DNA of 50,681 nt, from the NCBI GenBank assembly GCA_947631865.1, contig CANRNF010000012.1, positions 1 through 50,681 of the forward strand, read 5' to 3'. Positions 49,357-50,681 of this stretch are shown in pieces. The stretch comes from an uncultured Oscillospiraceae bacterium (GTDB taxonomy: Bacteria > Bacillota > Clostridia > Oscillospirales > Oscillospiraceae). The first letter of the stretch is position 1; each line of letters opens with the position of its first letter. Both the position numbers and the translations under genes were made by a program. A model generated the notes under the pieces. That model did not search any database, was not told where the DNA came from, and saw only the letters and a list, made by a program, of their open reading frames with translations.

Positions 49357-49617
49357 ATGAAAATGGCAAAGGAGTATCTGTATAAGGACAAGAACGGAGA
49401 GGAAATCAAAGCCGGGATGATGCTTCGGTTTTCCGATGGCAGCATCGAAAAGGTCTATGAAACCACCAACATGAATGGTGATCCGGACCTTGGCATCAAC
49501 GCTTCCAACGAAGCCTACATGAAGGCGCACGGCATCCCGGAGGAGTTCCGCGAGTATTACTCCCTGGACAACTTCCATAAGGATGCCATCGAGATTGTTC
49601 ACGAGGAAGGGGCCTGA
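49357..49617 (+). CDS. Small hypothetical protein (YopX/DUF-like)
   Basis: 86 residues; two ATGs at 49357 and 49363, the second better spaced from AGGAGG. YLYKDKNGEEIKAGMMLRFSDGSIEKVYE is a beta-rich small-barrel pattern; HGIPEEFREYYSLDNFH follows. No named family is certain. Confidence 0.55.
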   Translation: MKMAKEYLYKDKNGEEIKAGMMLRFSDGSIEKVYETTNMNGDPDLGINASNEAYMKAHGIPEEFREYYSLDNFHKDAIEIVHEEGA

Positions 49618-49621
49618 TGCG

Positions 49622-49837
49622 ATGGATTATAACTACTACTTGCTGTGCAAGTATGATCTGGCCGAGGGGATTGTCAGAACGAAGGTCCTGACTGCGGCGG
49701 AAGCAGAAGCCGCGGGCCTTGAGGATGACGATGTCTATATGGAAAACGGCGTCAAGGTCTATGTGAATGGCTTCTACGATATGGAGAACCTTCAGCATTA
49801 CATCGACTCGCTCATCGATGCACAGCCAGAGGAATGA
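49622..49837 (+). CDS. Small acidic hypothetical protein
   Basis: 71 residues from MDYNYYLLCKYDLAEGIV, four bases after the previous stop. Acidic, with AAEAEAAGLEDDDVYMENGVKVYVNG. Function unknown. Confidence 0.5.
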   Translation: MDYNYYLLCKYDLAEGIVRTKVLTAAEAEAAGLEDDDVYMENGVKVYVNGFYDMENLQHYIDSLIDAQPEE

Positions 49838-49899
49838 CCACCAGCTTTCCCTGCTTTGACAAGTGTTGTAGAATGAAAGTGTTAAGGGGGGTAACAGAT

Positions 49900-50340
49900 A
49901 TGATTTATACGGAAATGACCATCAAGGCAATGAAGATCGCATACGCCGCTCATCACGGTCAGGTTGATAAAGGGGGCATACCGTATATCTTCCATCCAAT
50001 GCACTTGGCAGAAGAAATGAGTGATGATGTGTCCTGCTGCATCGCCATATTGCACGATGTTGTTGAGGACACTGCGGTTACGATGGAGGACCTGGAGAGG
50101 GAGTTCCCGCCTACTGTGACCGGGCCGCTGAAACTGCTGACGCACCAAGATGGGGTCAACTACTATGACTACATCCGGGCAATCAAAGAGGACCCATATG
50201 CCAGAGAAGTGAAGCTGGCTGACCTGCGTCACAATATGAATGTTTCGAGGCTTCGTGGGGTGCAGCCTATTCCAGACACAGAGCATCTGCAGGAAAGGTA
50301 CATGAAAGCGTATGACATCCTCACGACCGGGTACGATTGA
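49900..50340 (+). CDS. Small HD-domain alarmone-hydrolase-like protein (MESH1/SAH type)
   Basis: 146 residues from ATG 49900, with AAGGGGGG upstream. HD-family metal site as in the hydrolase half of RelA/SpoT: AAHHGQ (16-21), HPMHLAEEM (32-40), LHDVVEDT (51-58, HD plus ED) and VKLADLRHN (104-112, final Asp108). The synthetase half is absent. It likely removes pyrophosphate from (p)ppGpp or a related nucleotide. On a phage it could undo alarmone-based stress or defence. Its stop overlaps a promoter -35. Confidence 0.8.
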   Translation: MIYTEMTIKAMKIAYAAHHGQVDKGGIPYIFHPMHLAEEMSDDVSCCIAILHDVVEDTAVTMEDLEREFPPTVTGPLKLLTHQDGVNYYDYIRAIKEDPYAREVKLADLRHNMNVSRLRGVQPIPDTEHLQERYMKAYDILTTGYD

Positions 50341-50364
50341 CAGTTTTCCATTTAGGCGTATAAT
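50337..50364 (+). promoter_or_regulatory. Consensus promoter
   Basis: TTGACA (50337-50342), 16-base spacer, TATAAT (50359-50364). Both hexamers match the consensus exactly; the -35 overlaps the stop codon of the HD gene. Confidence 0.85.
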
Positions 50365-50369
50365 GTAGT

Positions 50370-50443
50370 TGTCAGGCACTGACACGGGCTGGTCGGAAGA
50401 CCCTGGTCCACCGAATGGCGGGGATATTCCCCGCCACTTTTTC
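50370..50443 (+). ncRNA. Candidate small structured RNA
   Basis: The transcript predicted from the promoter begins near 50371 and holds three hairpins: TGTCAG-GCA-CTGACA (50370-50384), GGTC-GGAA-GACC (50391-50402, GNRA loop) and GGCGGGG-ATATT-CCCCGCC (50417-50435), the last followed by ACTTTTT, a terminator. About 70 bases with no start codon linked to a ribosome site. Could be a stable small RNA or a short attenuated leader of the polymerase gene. Confidence 0.6.
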
Positions 50444-50475
50444 TTTGTCTGATTGGGTGTACCCAGCGCCCTTTC

Positions 50476-50504
50476 TTGAGAATGATGAGCCTCTATGCTA
50501 TACT
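50476..50504 (+). promoter_or_regulatory. Promoter of the Y-family polymerase gene
   Basis: TTGAGA (50476-50481), 17-base spacer, TATACT (50499-50504), with TGC before the -10. 31 bases before the GTG start. Confidence 0.7.
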
Positions 50505-50535
50505 GGGTTCACAGTTTCTTGGCGGAGTGTTGGCA

Positions 50536-50681
50536 GTGGATAGATTGATATTTCATGTGGATGTGAACAGTGCGTTTCTCTCCTGGGAGGCGGCTCGGCG
50601 GGTGGCCCAGGGGGAGGACGACCTGCGTCTCATCCCCTCCGCCATCGGTGGCAATAGGGAGAAAAGAACCGGTGTCATCTT
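50536..50681 (+). CDS. Y-family DNA polymerase (DinB/UmuC type), N-terminus only
   Basis: 48 residues to the window edge from GTG 50536, with GGCGGAG upstream. MDRLIFHVDVNSAFLSWEA holds the first catalytic Asp of translesion polymerases and the following YFA-like Phe; IPSAIGGNREKRTGVI continues the palm. It replicates past damaged bases. Own promoter; could be a host gene next to the insertion or a passenger. Confidence 0.88.
   Translation, partial: MDRLIFHVDVNSAFLSWEAARRVAQGEDDLRLIPSAIGGNREKRTGVI

Noticed and set aside
49850..49890. TTGACA/TAGAAT promoter before the HD gene
   Set aside because: The two boxes are only 7 bases apart; without a fitting -35 the -10 alone is not enough.

Overview
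The window is most of an integrated tailed-phage genome (HK97-type head, long non-contractile tail) in a GC-rich Bacillota host. The best guess is a gut Clostridia, Oscillospiraceae-like. Reasons: strong AGGAGG ribosome binding sites, the protein families present (virulence-related protein, DUF4314, amidoligase cassette, tandem large serine recombinases, sigma-like zinc-finger protein), and gene order. Host assignment is inference. Replication genes are not seen and may lie left of base 1.

Layout. Bases 1-1836 (+): end of an early or accessory operon (virulence-related protein, DUF4314, zinc-ribbon protein), ending at a terminator that faces a minus-strand operon. Bases 2061-6880 (-): ten genes including a glutamine-synthetase-fold amidoligase, a class II glutamine amidotransferase and a gamma-glutamylcyclotransferase. 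Four of the spacers hold copies of a structured element whose stems covary. Bases 6881-7779: a gene-free, very GC-rich leader and two terminators. Bases 7780-13741 (+): ParB-methyltransferase fusion, two more DNA methyltransferases, terminase small and large subunits, HNH nuclease. Bases 13765-21598 (+): portal, C5 methyltransferase, ClpP-type protease, capsid, head fiber, connectors, tail tube. Bases 21704-24318 (+): DUF4417, an ADP-ribosyltransferase, DUF6508 and an ADP-ribosylglycohydrolase, packed as one operon between tail tube and tail chaperones. Bases 24562-41693 (+): tail chaperones, tape measure, distal tail protein, tail-associated protein, S74-chaperoned fiber, holins and CHAP endolysin. 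This stretch is interrupted by a three-gene minus-strand cassette (25144-26329) and a one-gene cassette with its own promoter (32591-33073).

Bases 41848-50340 (+): NYN/PIN-type nuclease, sigma-like regulator, SHOCT-like protein, three serine recombinase genes (the middle one short and lacking the catalytic serine), a second ADP-ribosyltransferase-like protein, small unknowns and a small HD alarmone-hydrolase-like protein. A consensus promoter then drives a roughly 70-nt region with three hairpins that ends in a terminator. A second promoter leads into the start of a Y-family DNA polymerase gene cut by the window edge, which may be host DNA.

The structural genes make a virion. The recombinases integrate and excise the element. 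The lysis set releases particles. The many inserted accessory genes (four methyltransferases, two to three ADP-ribosylation enzymes, NYN nuclease, alarmone hydrolase, amidoligase cassette) look like DNA modification, host takeover or anti-phage functions. Least explained and most interesting: the covarying repeats in the amidoligase operon, the paired ADP-ribosyltransferase/glycohydrolase operon, and the compact RNA at the right end.
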